The notes: a model not told the origin generated them from the sequence alone. Counted from the first letter of the stretch, positions 44,623 to 53,854 are shown. The stretch is 64,000 bases of DNA from JAFALX01 sp036378495 (GCA_036378495.1 DASUWI010000129.1:1-64000); one strand, 5' to 3'. A program made the numbers and translations.

Positions 44623-45711
44623 TTGAGACGGAGCCACAAGCTCGTTCTCATGCTGGCGGGCGCGGCGGCTTTGGTCACCACCGGCATCGGCTCCATCCCG
44701 ACATCGCACGCGGCGACCTCCTCGAGCACGATTGACAGCTTGCGCGCACAGCGCGCGGCGCTCGTGCAGGAGCTCGCAACGATGCAGCCGGACATCAGTG
44801 TGGCGCAGGGTCAAATGAGTGGCGCTGAGTCCGCGTACAGCTCGCAGCAGCAGAAGGTCCTCAGTCAGCAGAAGCAGCTCAACACGCTGAACAACCACCT
44901 GATGTCGCTCAACCAGCAGCTGCAGGCAAACGAGGCCACCACCGCGACCGACAAGCAACAGCTCGCAGAGGTCATCCGGGCCACATGGGAGAGCAACAGC
45001 ACCGACCAGGTGCTGATAGCGCTGCTCAGCGCGCAGGACTTCAGTCAGGCCGTCGACCGATTGAAAGCCGCTACCCAGGTGTCGCAGCAGGTGCAGGAGT
45101 TCGTGTCGCAGCTGGCGACACAGGACAAGCAGATCAAGCAGGAGCAGGCGCAGATCAAGACGCAGTTCGACCAGGCCTCGTTCATCGAGAATCAGCTGTC
45201 GTCAACGTCTGGACAGCTGCTCGCCGACCTGGAGAACCGTAATCAGTTCTTCAACATGCTCAACGGACCGGCGCGCCAGGTGGCTGAGCAGATCGCCAAC
45301 ATCGACAACCAGATCGCCGCGCTGGAGATGCCCGCGTTCGTTGGCAGCGGGCCCTGCGGCGACAACTTCGCATACGGCCAGTGCACCTGGTATGTGGCGT
45401 CGCGGCGCTGCATCCCGTGGGGCGGCAACGCCAACCAGTGGTACTACAACGCCGGCGCGATGGGTTTCCAGGAGGGGCACACCCCGGCGCCCGGTGCTGT
45501 CGTCGTGTTCTGGCCGGGCGGTGACGGCGCCAGCTCCATCGGCCACGTCGCGTACGTCGAGGCGGTGGGCCCCACCAGCACCGTCCCGGCGGGCTACTTC
45601 CTGCAGTCTGAGATGAACTTCTTCGGCAACGGGGGCGGCTGGGCGCGCGTCAGCTACCGCGTGCTGCCGAACAACTCCTCCGGCATCCAGGGCTTCATCT
45701 ACAACCGATAG
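44623..45711 (+). CDS. Secreted CHAP-domain peptidoglycan hydrolase with coiled-coil region (PcsB-like)
   Basis: This 362-residue protein starts at TTG 44623, with AAGGAGG eight bases upstream. A signal peptide (KLVLMLAGAAALVTTGIGS) ends near SHAAT. Residues about 35-225 are a Gln-rich coiled coil (LRAQRAALVQELATMQ, through QIKQEQAQIKTQF), as in PcsB/CwlO-type hydrolases that are gated by FtsEX. The C-terminal CHAP domain (about 240-362) has the catalytic Cys in YGQCTWYVASRR and the His in SSIGHVAYVEAV. Its 3' end overlaps the convergent acpS-nnrD gene by 13 bp. A role in cell separation or wall growth is likely. Confidence 0.9.
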   Translation: MRRSHKLVLMLAGAAALVTTGIGSIPTSHAATSSSTIDSLRAQRAALVQELATMQPDISVAQGQMSGAESAYSSQQQKVLSQQKQLNTLNNHLMSLNQQLQANEATTATDKQQLAEVIRATWESNSTDQVLIALLSAQDFSQAVDRLKAATQVSQQVQEFVSQLATQDKQIKQEQAQIKTQFDQASFIENQLSSTSGQLLADLENRNQFFNMLNGPARQVAEQIANIDNQIAALEMPAFVGSGPCGDNFAYGQCTWYVASRRCIPWGGNANQWYYNAGAMGFQEGHTPAPGAVVVFWPGGDGASSIGHVAYVEAVGPTSTVPAGYFLQSEMNFFGNGGGWARVSYRVLPNNSSGIQGFIYNR

Positions 45712-46949
45712 TTACCCTGTCTCGCGCCTGCGTCGCGCTCCAGGGCGCGGCGCAGGCGTTCTTGCGCCTGGGGAAGCGCCTCGATGACGTCGGAGGCGAG
45801 CGCACCAGCCCGGCCGCGGCGCGCCTGCGCGATCGCGCCGGCCTCGGCGTGAACGGTCACGGCGGCGACCGCGGCGTCGAAGGGCGCAAGCCCCTGGGCG
45901 ATCATCGATCCCAGAAGCCCGGCGAGCACGTCGCCCGTGCCACCCGACGCCAGCGCCACCACGCGGTGCGTGTCCACGTGCATGCGGCCGTCCGGTGAGG
46001 CGACGATCGTCTCTGCGCCCTTGAGCACGACGACCACTCCCTGCCGGCTCGCGTAGTCCGCGGCCACCTGGCGCCGGTCGCGCTGCACCGAGGCGGTGTC
46101 GACGTCGCAGAGCCGGCTCATCTCCGCCGGATGAGGAGTCAGCACCACCGGCTGCGGCACCTCACGCCACGAGAATCCTCGGAGCGCTGCAATGTTGAGG
46201 CCATCAGCGTCCACAACTGCCGGGCAGGGAACTGCCTGCAGGATGGAGAGCAGCGCCTCCTGTGTCGCCGGCGCACGCCCCAGCCCGGGACCGATCACCA
46301 GGGCACCGGCGCCGGCGAGATGCCCGAGCACCGGGGCGAGGGCGTCGGGCGTCAGCCGTCCGCTGCCGCGGTCGGGCAGCGGCGCGGGCATGACCTCGAG
46401 CAGGTGGCCGGCGACGATGGGATAGATCGCGTCGGCCACGCACACGGTGACAAGGCCGGCGCCGCCGCGGGCCGCGCCCATCGCCGCCAGCTGCGGCGCC
46501 CCGGTGTAGCCGCGTGCGCCGGCGACGACGACCACCCGCCCGAAGGTTCCCTTGTGTCCGTCCTCGGGGCGTGGCGCCAGCCGCAGCCCCGGCGGCGCCG
46601 CGGGCAGCGGATCGGCCAGCGACTCGGCGGCGACGACCGCGATCGCGACACCGCCATCGTGCGTCAGCGACAGCGCGATATGCGTCGCCTCGCCGCGCAC
46701 GTTGATGCGCGGCGCGCCCCGTCCGTGCACAACCTCCACCTCGCGCATCGCGGGCAGCGGGTAGGAGCGAGCGGTGCCGTACAGCTTGCGCACCGCCTCC
46801 TTCGCCGCCCAGCGCGATGCCCACCGCTCGGCTTTCGCGGCGCAGTAGCGGCGTTCCGCCTCGGTGAAGATGCGTTCCGCGAAGCGAGGATGGCGCTGCA
46901 GCGCGAGCTCGATGCGAGCGATCGAGGCCACGTCGACGCCGAGCAGCAT
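45699..46949 (-). CDS. acpS: Holo-ACP synthase fused to ADP-dependent NAD(P)HX dehydratase
   Basis: This single 416-residue frame holds two enzymes. Residues 1 to about 118 are AcpS, which adds the 4'-phosphopantetheine arm to acyl carrier protein (GVDVASIARIE, FTEAERRYC, WAAKEAVRKLYG, HIALSLTHD). Residues about 125-410 are NnrD, which dehydrates damaged NAD(P)H hydrates with ADP (KGTFGRVVVVAGARGYTGA, VIGPGLGR, LTPHPAEMSRL, ASGGTGDVLAGLLGS). The NnrE epimerase that is usually fused or adjacent is absent. ATG 46949 lies 21 bp after glmS. The two activities are often neighbours in Gram-positives; the fusion seems less usual. Confidence 0.93.
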   Translation of the reverse strand: MLLGVDVASIARIELALQRHPRFAERIFTEAERRYCAAKAERWASRWAAKEAVRKLYGTARSYPLPAMREVEVVHGRGAPRINVRGEATHIALSLTHDGGVAIAVVAAESLADPLPAAPPGLRLAPRPEDGHKGTFGRVVVVAGARGYTGAPQLAAMGAARGGAGLVTVCVADAIYPIVAGHLLEVMPAPLPDRGSGRLTPDALAPVLGHLAGAGALVIGPGLGRAPATQEALLSILQAVPCPAVVDADGLNIAALRGFSWREVPQPVVLTPHPAEMSRLCDVDTASVQRDRRQVAADYASRQGVVVVLKGAETIVASPDGRMHVDTHRVVALASGGTGDVLAGLLGSMIAQGLAPFDAAVAAVTVHAEAGAIAQARRGRAGALASDVIEALPQAQERLRRALERDAGARQGNYRL

Positions 46950-46970
46950 TCGTCAGGCTCGCGGCCGGCG

Positions 46971-48809
46971 CTACTCGACGGTGACGGACTTGGCCAGGTT
47001 GCGGGGCTGGTCCACGTCGCACCCACGCTGCACGGCGACATGGTAGGCGAGCAGCTGCAGCGGCACCACGTTGACCAGCGGTGAGAGGAGCTCGTTGCAC
47101 GCCGGGACGCTGATCGTCTCGCTGACCAGCCCGCTGTCGAAGGGATCCTCGCCCTCACTGACGATGGCGATGACCGGCGCGTCGCGGGAGTGCACCTCCT
47201 CGACATTGCTCGCCGTCTTCGCCAGCGTCCGCCCGCGTGTGGCCACGGCGACGACGGGGACATCGGGATCCAGCAGGGCGATGGGCCCGTGCTTGAGCTC
47301 ACCGGCCGCGTAGCCCTCGGCGTGCACGTACGCCACCTCTTTCAGCTTCATCGCGCCCTCGAGCGCCACCGGGAAGTTGATGCCGCGGCCGATGTACATC
47401 GCGTTGCGCGCGTGGGCGTAGCGCTGCCCGATGTCGCGCACCTGCTCTTCGACGTCGAGCGCACGCCGGACCAGTGCGGGCATGCCACGAAGCTCTTCGA
47501 CGATGGCACGATGGCGATCGACGTCGAGCGAGCCGCGCACGTCACCGAGGTGCAGCGCCAGCAGCAGGCCGCAGGCCACCTGGTTGACGAACGTTTTGGT
47601 CGCCGCCACCGACACCTCGGGCCCCGCCTGCATGTACAGCACCCCATCGGCGGCCATCGACAGCGCCGAGCCGACCACGTTGGTGACAGCGATCACCGGA
47701 GCGCCGCGCTCGTGCGCCTGGCGCACCGCGGCGATCGTGTCCGCCGTCTCACCGGACTGCGAGATGGCGATCACGAGCGAGTCGCGGTCGACAACGGCGT
47801 CGGTGTAGCGGAACTCGCTGGCCGGTTCGACCGAGCAGCGCACGCGCGCCAGCCGCTCGATCATGTAGCGCGCGATCATCGCGGTGTACCACGCGGTGCC
47901 GCAGGCAACGAGCACCACCTCGCGCGCCCGCGTCAGCGGCTCATCGCCAACGACAAGCTCGGACAGATTGACGAGGCCGGTGTCGTCTATTCGGCCCCGC
48001 AGCACGTGCTCCAGCGCCTCCGGCTGCTCGTGAATCTCCTTGAGCAGGAAGTGCGGGTACCCGTTCTTCTGCGCTTGCGACGCCTCCCAGTCGACGGTGA
48101 TGACGCGCGGGGCCACCGCCTCGCCGTGCTGCGTCTGCACGCTGATGCCGTCCGGTGTGGCGGTGACCACCTCACCCTCACCGAGCAGCGCGACGCGCTT
48201 GGTGAACGGGATCAGGGCGGCGATGTCACTGCTGACGAAGGACTCACCGCGGCCCAGGCCCACCACCAGCGGCGCGTTCAGCCGCGCGCCGACGATGCAA
48301 CCCGGTGCATCCGCGCTGATGACCACCAGCGCGTACGCGCCGCGCACGCGGTTGAGCGCCAGCCGCACCGCGGCGGCGAGGTCACCCCGGTAGCAGTCCT
48401 CGATCAGGTGGGGCACCACCTCGGTGTCGGTGTCGCTGGCGAACTCGTGACCGCGCAGACCCAGCTCCGTGCGGAGCTCGCGGTGGTTCTCGATGATCCC
48501 GTTGTGGATGACGTGGATGCGGCCGGTGCAATCCTGGTGGGGGTGCGCGTTCTCCGTTGTGGGACGGCCGTGCGTCGCCCAGCGCGTGTGCCCGATCCCG
48601 GTTGACCCGCCCGGCACTCCCTCTGCCTCGACGAGCCGGGTGAGCTCGGCCACCTTGTGCGTGTCCTTGGTCACGGACACGCCGTCGGCGTCGGTATCGA
48701 GCACCGCGATGCCGGCGGAGTCGTAGCCGCGGTACTCGAGCCGGCGCAGCGCGTCGAGCAGGATCCCGGCAGCGGGCTGGCTGCCCGTGTACCCGATGAT
48801 TCCACACAT
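46971..48809 (-). CDS. glmS: Glutamine-fructose-6-phosphate aminotransferase
   Basis: This 612-residue enzyme makes glucosamine 6-phosphate, the first step to peptidoglycan amino sugars. Cys2 nucleophile (MCGIIGYTGS) begins the glutaminase domain, with GIGHTRWATHG and HNGIIENH. Two SIS sugar-isomerase domains follow (ACGTAWYTAMIARY, ISQSGETADT). The end is PRNLAKSVTVE, as in other GlmS proteins. ATG 48809 is fixed by Cys2. It lies 32 bp after cdaR; this gap is too short for a glmS ribozyme, and none is seen. Confidence 0.97.
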   Translation of the reverse strand: MCGIIGYTGSQPAAGILLDALRRLEYRGYDSAGIAVLDTDADGVSVTKDTHKVAELTRLVEAEGVPGGSTGIGHTRWATHGRPTTENAHPHQDCTGRIHVIHNGIIENHRELRTELGLRGHEFASDTDTEVVPHLIEDCYRGDLAAAVRLALNRVRGAYALVVISADAPGCIVGARLNAPLVVGLGRGESFVSSDIAALIPFTKRVALLGEGEVVTATPDGISVQTQHGEAVAPRVITVDWEASQAQKNGYPHFLLKEIHEQPEALEHVLRGRIDDTGLVNLSELVVGDEPLTRAREVVLVACGTAWYTAMIARYMIERLARVRCSVEPASEFRYTDAVVDRDSLVIAISQSGETADTIAAVRQAHERGAPVIAVTNVVGSALSMAADGVLYMQAGPEVSVAATKTFVNQVACGLLLALHLGDVRGSLDVDRHRAIVEELRGMPALVRRALDVEEQVRDIGQRYAHARNAMYIGRGINFPVALEGAMKLKEVAYVHAEGYAAGELKHGPIALLDPDVPVVAVATRGRTLAKTASNVEEVHSRDAPVIAIVSEGEDPFDSGLVSETISVPACNELLSPLVNVVPLQLLAYHVAVQRGCDVDQPRNLAKSVTVE

Positions 48810-48841
48810 ATGTGCGTTGAACGACCTCGCTCGAACCGCGG

Positions 48842-49852
48842 TTACGGCGTGGCCACCGGGGACGCAGGCGTGCTCGGTGTCGCCGTCGGCGATGGGGTGG
48901 GCGTCGGAGTGGCGAGTGGCACCATCGTCACCGTAACAGTCACGGTCCCCGGGTCGGCGGTGACCCCGCTGGGCGGTGTCACCGTCACGGTGCGCGACAC
49001 CGTCCCGGTCACGTTGTTGAGCGACAGCGTCGACGTCGTCACCGAGTCGAGCGCGTTGAGCAGCTCCTGCGGGCCGGACAGCACCACGGTCGCCGGGTTG
49101 ACGCTGATGCCCACCAGCTGCCACCCCGGCGGTGGGTTGCCCGACCGGCTGGGCACCACGGCGCTGGCGCGCGAGGTCTGGCTCGACGACACGATGAGCG
49201 TGACGCGAACGCTGCTCGGCGTCACCCCGCTCAACCACGGCGGGTTGGTGATCGCCGTGCCATGTGAGTCGTACAGCAGCACGGGCACGTCCGCCTCGAC
49301 GTTCGTCTTGCGATTGCTGAGATCGAGGTTCACGCGTGCCTGCACTCCGGCCAGCTGCTGCTGTGCGCCGGTGACCACAACAGACGCCGGGCTCGCCGAC
49401 TCCGACGAGGTGACATAGCCGGCCGGCGGCGGGTTGGTGACGTTGATGTTCACCGGCAGCGTGGTGGACGCCAGGTTGTCCAGCTCGGCGCTGATCGATC
49501 TCGGCGGGTCGATGAGCTGCACATTGGGATCGCTGTTGCTGATGCTGATGGGGACGGTGGCGGCTCCGGCGCTGGTGACGCTGCGCCAGCTCACGTTGAC
49601 GGTCAACGACGATGTGCTGAACGCATTGAGGCTGCTCTTGTTGCCGCCGATGTGCAGCGAGATGCTGGGCACCGGGCTGACCAGGACGAACTTCGCCGGG
49701 ATCGCCGACGCCGACTGGGGCACGGGAACGCTGACCGTCTTGGTCTCGGGCGGATTGCCCGCGTACACGACACCCACCCAGGACACGAGCGCAACCGCGG
49801 TCGACAGCAGTTTGAGCCGCCAGTTGCGCGTCATGAAGCCGGGCAGCTTCAC
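48842..49852 (-). CDS. cdaR: YbbR-domain protein, regulator of diadenylate cyclase CdaA
   Basis: The 336-residue protein has one N-terminal membrane helix (LKLLSTAVALVSWVGVVYA). About three extracytoplasmic YbbR repeats follow; recurring pieces are VQLIDPPRSISAELDN, SPASVVVTGAQQQL and VNPATVVLSGPQELL. A Pro/Thr-rich C-terminal tail (TPTPTPSPTATPSTP) may span the wall. In the known cda operons CdaR binds CdaA and adjusts c-di-AMP output. GTG 49852 overlaps the cdaA stop (GTGA). The order cdaA-cdaR-glmS matches Firmicutes, but glmM is missing here. Confidence 0.88.
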   Translation of the reverse strand: MKLPGFMTRNWRLKLLSTAVALVSWVGVVYAGNPPETKTVSVPVPQSASAIPAKFVLVSPVPSISLHIGGNKSSLNAFSTSSLTVNVSWRSVTSAGAATVPISISNSDPNVQLIDPPRSISAELDNLASTTLPVNINVTNPPPAGYVTSSESASPASVVVTGAQQQLAGVQARVNLDLSNRKTNVEADVPVLLYDSHGTAITNPPWLSGVTPSSVRVTLIVSSSQTSRASAVVPSRSGNPPPGWQLVGISVNPATVVLSGPQELLNALDSVTTSTLSLNNVTGTVSRTVTVTPPSGVTADPGTVTVTVTMVPLATPTPTPSPTATPSTPASPVATP

Positions 49853-50736
49853 AGGCCACCCCGCCGCCGGATCGCCCGCAGCTCCTGCACGCGTGTGAGC
49901 GGCCGCAGCACCGCGCGGCGCTGCAGCGGCCGGCGCGGCGTCTCACCGGACTCGCCGAGCTCCGCGAGCAGCATCTCGCGCAGCGCCGGCTGATCCAGGC
50001 CGCGGTAGATCTTGCCCTGCGAGGCCACGCTGATCAGTCCCGTCTCCTCGCTCACGACCAGCACGAGCGCATCGCTCTGCATGGTCAGCCCCAGCGCGGC
50101 GCGATGGCGCGTGCCCATGCGCCCCACTCCGGGAAGCGTCTCCGCCAGCGGCAGCACGCAGCCGGCGGCCACCACACGATCCTGGCGGATGATCACAGCG
50201 CCGTCGTGCAGCGGCGAGCCGGGCACGAAGATCGTGGCCAGCATCTCCGCCGTGACCTCGCCGTTGATGTGCACGCCGGTGGCGGCGATGTTCTCCAGCC
50301 CGGTCTCGCGCTCGAACACGGTGAGCGCCCCCTCGCGCCGCTCGCTCAGCGAGCGCGCTGCCCGCAGCACCTCGTCGACCGTGCGCGTGATCGCCGTCTC
50401 CGTGCCATGTCTGCCGAGCACGGTGCGCATGGCGCCGAGACGGCCGACGCGATCGAGCGCACGGCGCAGCTCGGGCTGGAACAGGATGACCGCGGCGATG
50501 ATGATCGCCTGCGACCCGTTGGCGAAGATCACGGCGAGCAGCTGCAGGTTGAGGAGCTGCGCGATCCAGCCGATGACGAAGATGACGCCGAGACCGAGCA
50601 GCAGCTGCACGGCCTGCGTGCCGCGGATCAGCTTGAACAGCTGATAGAGAAGAAACGCGACGATAAGGATGTCGAGCGCGTCGCGCCAGCTCAGGTTCTG
50701 GAGAAAGAAGTGCGCGTTGCGCAGCAGCTCGCTCAT
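49849..50736 (-). CDS. cdaA: Diadenylate cyclase CdaA
   Basis: This 295-residue membrane enzyme makes c-di-AMP from two ATP. Three N-terminal hydrophobic helices (ILIVAFLLYQLF, LLGLGVIFVIGW, LLAVIFANG) precede the DisA_N cyclase domain. Its signatures are SPLHDGAVII (DGA) and GTRHRAALG (RHR). It is coupled to argF upstream (ATGA overlap) and cdaR downstream (GTGA overlap), so c-di-AMP synthesis is in one transcript with GlcN-6-P synthesis. Confidence 0.95.
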   Translation of the reverse strand: MSELLRNAHFFLQNLSWRDALDILIVAFLLYQLFKLIRGTQAVQLLLGLGVIFVIGWIAQLLNLQLLAVIFANGSQAIIIAAVILFQPELRRALDRVGRLGAMRTVLGRHGTETAITRTVDEVLRAARSLSERREGALTVFERETGLENIAATGVHINGEVTAEMLATIFVPGSPLHDGAVIIRQDRVVAAGCVLPLAETLPGVGRMGTRHRAALGLTMQSDALVLVVSEETGLISVASQGKIYRGLDQPALREMLLAELGESGETPRRPLQRRAVLRPLTRVQELRAIRRRGGL

Positions 50737-51677
50737 GCCACGCGCTCTGCGGGGGTGGCGTAGAGCTGCGCCAGCAGCGCCATCTGCACCCAGAGCCGGT
50801 TCTCCGCTTGGTCGAACACAATCGACTGCGGCCCGTCGATCACCGAGTCCGTGATCTCCTCACCGCGATGCGCCGGCAGGCAGTGCATGACGCGCGCCGA
50901 TGCCGGCGCAAGCGCCATGAGCGCATCGTTCACCTGCAGGCGCGCGAAGTCGGTGCGGCGCCGCTGCTGCTCGGTCTCCTGCCCCATGCTGGCCCAGACG
51001 TCGGTGTACACGATGTCGGTGTCGGCGAGCACGGGGGCCGGGTCCTGCGTCAGCGTGAACGGCGTGCCGTGGTGACGCAGCTGCGCTCCGCGCGCGAGCA
51101 CCGTCACCGACGGCTCGTATCCGGACGGCGTCACCACGCGAAGATCGACCCCGCACAGAGCCGCCGCATAGATCCACGACGTGCACACGTTGTTGCCGTC
51201 GCCGATGTACGTGACACGCATGCCCGCGAGACGACCGAATGACTCCTTGACCGACGTGAGATCGGCGAGCACCTGGCAGGGATGCTCGAGGTCGGTGAGC
51301 GCGTTGACCACGGGACGCCGAGCCGCTTCGGCGATGGCCACGAGATCGCGATGCGAGACGAGGCGCGCCACGATGCCGTCGGCATAGCGGTCGAGGATGC
51401 GGCTGATGTCGGCGGGCGACTCACGCTCGCCCAGCTGCACCTCGGGGTTGAACAGCGCGATCGGGTGGCCGCCGAGCCGCTGGATGGCGACCTCGAACGA
51501 GACGCGGGTGCGGTTGCTCGGCCGCTGGAAGATGAGCGCCAGCGACAGGCCCTCGAGCGGGCGGCCCAGGCGTGCTCCGGCCTTCGCCGCGCACGCGAGG
51601 TCGACGAGACCCTCGATCTCACCCGCGGTGAGGTCGGCGATGCTGAGGAGGTCGCGGCCCACAAGCGTCGAACCCAT
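50733..51677 (-). CDS. argF: Ornithine carbamoyltransferase
   Basis: This 314-residue enzyme makes citrulline for arginine synthesis. The carbamoyl-phosphate loop reads FQRPSNRTRVSFE, a variant of FEKPSTRTR that keeps Ser, Arg and Thr. DLEHPCQVLADL carries the HPCQ signature, and MHCLPAHRG carries the catalytic Cys of the ornithine site. IGDGNNVCTSW is also conserved. The start is ATG 51677. It is the first gene of the argF-cdaA-cdaR-glmS-acpS/nnrD run; no other arg genes are nearby, so it appears recruited into this operon. Confidence 0.93.
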   Translation of the reverse strand: MGSTLVGRDLLSIADLTAGEIEGLVDLACAAKAGARLGRPLEGLSLALIFQRPSNRTRVSFEVAIQRLGGHPIALFNPEVQLGERESPADISRILDRYADGIVARLVSHRDLVAIAEAARRPVVNALTDLEHPCQVLADLTSVKESFGRLAGMRVTYIGDGNNVCTSWIYAAALCGVDLRVVTPSGYEPSVTVLARGAQLRHHGTPFTLTQDPAPVLADTDIVYTDVWASMGQETEQQRRRTDFARLQVNDALMALAPASARVMHCLPAHRGEEITDSVIDGPQSIVFDQAENRLWVQMALLAQLYATPAERVA

Positions 51678-51774
51678 TTCCGCCGCCTATGGTTGCACCG
51701 TGTAGCCGATCGCAGACGGCGCGTGACCCGGCCGGCACGCGATCGGCTCGGTGCACACCGGGTACCGTTGGCCC

Positions 51775-52770
51775 GTGGACATCGCGGTGATAGTCGCGGG
51801 GGGCGTCACCGAGACGCTGCACGCGACGCCCCTCCTGCGCACCGTTCGCGCCGGGGAGCCAGAGGCCCGGATCGTGCTGCTCTGCCCGGCGACCGCTGCG
51901 GCGCTCTGGGGCGGCCTCCCCGGGGTCGACCAGACGCTGCCGCTGACGGCGCTCGACGGAATCCCGTCGCTCGCGGACGGCATCACGGTCTGGGCTCAGC
52001 TGCGCCGTCGCCGGCTCGACGCCGTGCTGCTCTGCTCCCAGCTGGCGTCATTGCGGCTGGCCGCGTACATGGCGGCGGTCCCGCGGCGGCTCGGCCCGAG
52101 CGGCGGCGCCTCCGCCTGCCTGCTCACCGATCGAGGGGCGGCAGCACCCGGCGACAGCCCGGTGAACGCCTGGCTTCGGCTGGCGTCGCTCCTCGGCATC
52201 GGCGGCCAGCTCCACGAAACACGGTTCGAGCCGGGCGACGAGGCCCGCGCCCGGGCGGCGCGACTGCTCGACGAGCACTGTGGCCATGACAGCCGCATAT
52301 GGGTGGCGCTGGCGCCCGGCAGCGGCACCGTGCAAGGTGACGGGCTCGGCCTGGACTGGCATCCGGAGCGCTACGCGCTGCTGGCCAACGCGATCGCTCA
52401 GCGCAGCGGGGCCCAGGTCATCCTCGTCGGCACGCCCGAGGAGCGCCCGGGCGTCGAGGCGGCCAAGCTCGACGTGGGTGTGGGAGTTGTCGACTTCAGC
52501 GCCGAGCGCGACCTGCTGGTGACCGCGGCGATCATCTCCCGCTGCGATGTGCTCATCGCGGCCGACGGTCCGCTGCTGCATCTCGCGGCCGCCGTTGGCA
52601 CCCGCGCCGTCGGGCTGTACGGTCCCACCTCAGGGGCGATCTGGGGTCCCTACGGCGACGAGCACCGCGTTCTCCAAGCGCTGCCGGCGACGGCGGACGG
52701 CGACGGCGGCGCGCTCATGGATCGCATCCGCGTCGAGGATGTCCTGGCCGCCCTCGACACCGTGATGTGA
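51775..52770 (+). CDS. Glycosyltransferase family 9 (heptosyltransferase-like)
   Basis: The 331-residue protein has the GT-B layout of family 9. A short N-terminal strand (VDIAVIVAGGV) leads to LHATPLLRTVRAGEPEARI. The C-terminal domain has WVALAPGSGTVQG, WHPERYALLANAI, VILVGTPEER and the donor-site ADGPLLHLAAAVGTRAVGLYGPT. GTG 51775 starts the first strand; GTG 51751 is the alternative, and neither has a clear ribosome site. Family 9 enzymes build lipopolysaccharide cores, but homologues occur in Gram-positive lineages on other envelope glycans. Divergent from argF. Confidence 0.85.
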   Translation: MDIAVIVAGGVTETLHATPLLRTVRAGEPEARIVLLCPATAAALWGGLPGVDQTLPLTALDGIPSLADGITVWAQLRRRRLDAVLLCSQLASLRLAAYMAAVPRRLGPSGGASACLLTDRGAAAPGDSPVNAWLRLASLLGIGGQLHETRFEPGDEARARAARLLDEHCGHDSRIWVALAPGSGTVQGDGLGLDWHPERYALLANAIAQRSGAQVILVGTPEERPGVEAAKLDVGVGVVDFSAERDLLVTAAIISRCDVLIAADGPLLHLAAAVGTRAVGLYGPTSGAIWGPYGDEHRVLQALPATADGDGGALMDRIRVEDVLAALDTVM

Positions 52771-52779
52771 GTCACACGC

Positions 52780-53310
52780 TCAGGTGCCGGCCACCCTCGC
52801 GAAGAGGATGTGGTCCTGCCAGCGCCCGGCGATGCGCAGGTAGTCGCGCGACACGCCGATGCGCTCGAAGGCGTTCTTCTCCAGCACTCGCTGTGACGCG
52901 AGGTTGCGCCGCAGCGTCGCCGCCTGCAGGCGATGCAGCCGCAGGTCTCCGAAGGCGACGTCGACTGCCGCGGCCACCGCGGCGGTGGCCACGCCGCGTC
53001 CGTTGACCGGACGGCTCACCCAGTAGCCGAGGTGCGCGCTCTGGAAACTTCCGCGGACGACGTCGGAGATGGTCAGCGTTCCCACCAGGGCGCCCTCGAG
53101 CTCGATGGCGTATGAGTAGCTCTCGTCGGCGCGTGTGCGGCGCATCGTGGCGCTGATGCGCTCCAGCTGCGCCGTCGCCGTGTAGAACGAGTCATCGGCG
53201 CGCGGCTGGTACGGGGCGAGAAACACACGGTTGGCCTGATACAGATGGGCGAGCGCGACCGCGTGGCGTCGTTGCAGCGGCGACAGGCGCACCGTCTCCG
53301 TCCGTTCCAT
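52780..53310 (-). CDS. GNAT acetyltransferase, RimJ/RimL-like
   Basis: This 176-residue N-acetyltransferase has the RimJ/RimL signs FLAPYQPRADDSF, GTLTISDVVRGSFQSAHLGY, the acetyl-CoA loop VNGRGVATAAV, and LHRLQAATLRRNLASQRVLEK. ATG 53310 is used because the upstream extension enters the divergent broken gene. Likely targets are protein N-termini such as ribosomal proteins, or small molecules; not decidable. It converges on the glycosyltransferase gene with 9 bp between stops. Confidence 0.85.
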   Translation of the reverse strand: MERTETVRLSPLQRRHAVALAHLYQANRVFLAPYQPRADDSFYTATAQLERISATMRRTRADESYSYAIELEGALVGTLTISDVVRGSFQSAHLGYWVSRPVNGRGVATAAVAAAVDVAFGDLRLHRLQAATLRRNLASQRVLEKNAFERIGVSRDYLRIAGRWQDHILFARVAGT

Positions 53311-53344
53311 GATGCAGGGGGAGTTAAGCCTATACGCTTCTGCG

Positions 53345-53847
53345 GTGCCCGAATCGCTGCCGCCCCGAGAGCTGAGTGCGCTCATGATGGAGCAGGCCGC
53401 CGCCGGCGCCGAGCGGACGTCCGCGCGCTGCGGCGGATCTCGATCATCGAGGCGTCGTCGCTCGCAATTGTGGCGGGGCTTGCCGCGCTCTCCGGCTACG
53501 CCGCTACGCGGTGGTCCACCGATTCGTCGCATTCAACGCCTGGCTCGCGACCAACCCGGAATCGAACACCGCGGCGCCACCGGGACCGAGCTACATGCCG
53601 CAGTACCAGCAACCCGAGAAGCAGCGGGGGGTGACGCTCTCGTCCCAAGCCGAGGCGAACTGCACCGCCGACGTCAAGGCTGGCGCCAACTCCGACAATT
53701 ACATCCTGATCACGGTGCATCTGGTTCCTGGCCGGCATCGCCAGCCACTTCGCCTATCAGCGGCTGCGCTACGCCACGACGGGCGTGGGCACGGCGATCC
53801 CGATCGCGGCGCTGATCCTGCTGGCGCTCAGCCCCAAGCCCCCGTAG
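53345..53847 (+). pseudogene. Frame-broken small membrane protein gene
   Basis: Coding-like sequence continues through three reading frames. From GTG 53345 it reads PESLPPRELSALMMEQAA; near 53420 it moves to a frame reading ALRRISIIEASSLAIVAG. Near 53505 it moves to one reading YAVVHRFVAFNAWLATNPES through NSDNYILITV. Near 53720 it returns to WFLAGIASHFAYQ, then AIPIAALILLALSPKPP and a TAG stop. The combined product would be about 165 residues with two membrane helices around a polar segment. Three shifts in 500 bp suggest a decayed gene or clustered assembly errors. No family recognised. Confidence 0.45.
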
Positions 53848-53854
53848 GCGATGG

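Noticed and set aside
48810..48841. glmS ribozyme
   Set aside because: The gap before glmS is only 32 bp, far too short for the ribozyme.
48810..49946. Extension of GlmS to 991 residues
   Set aside because: GlmS needs Cys as residue 2, fixing ATG 48809; the rest is a shadow of cdaR.
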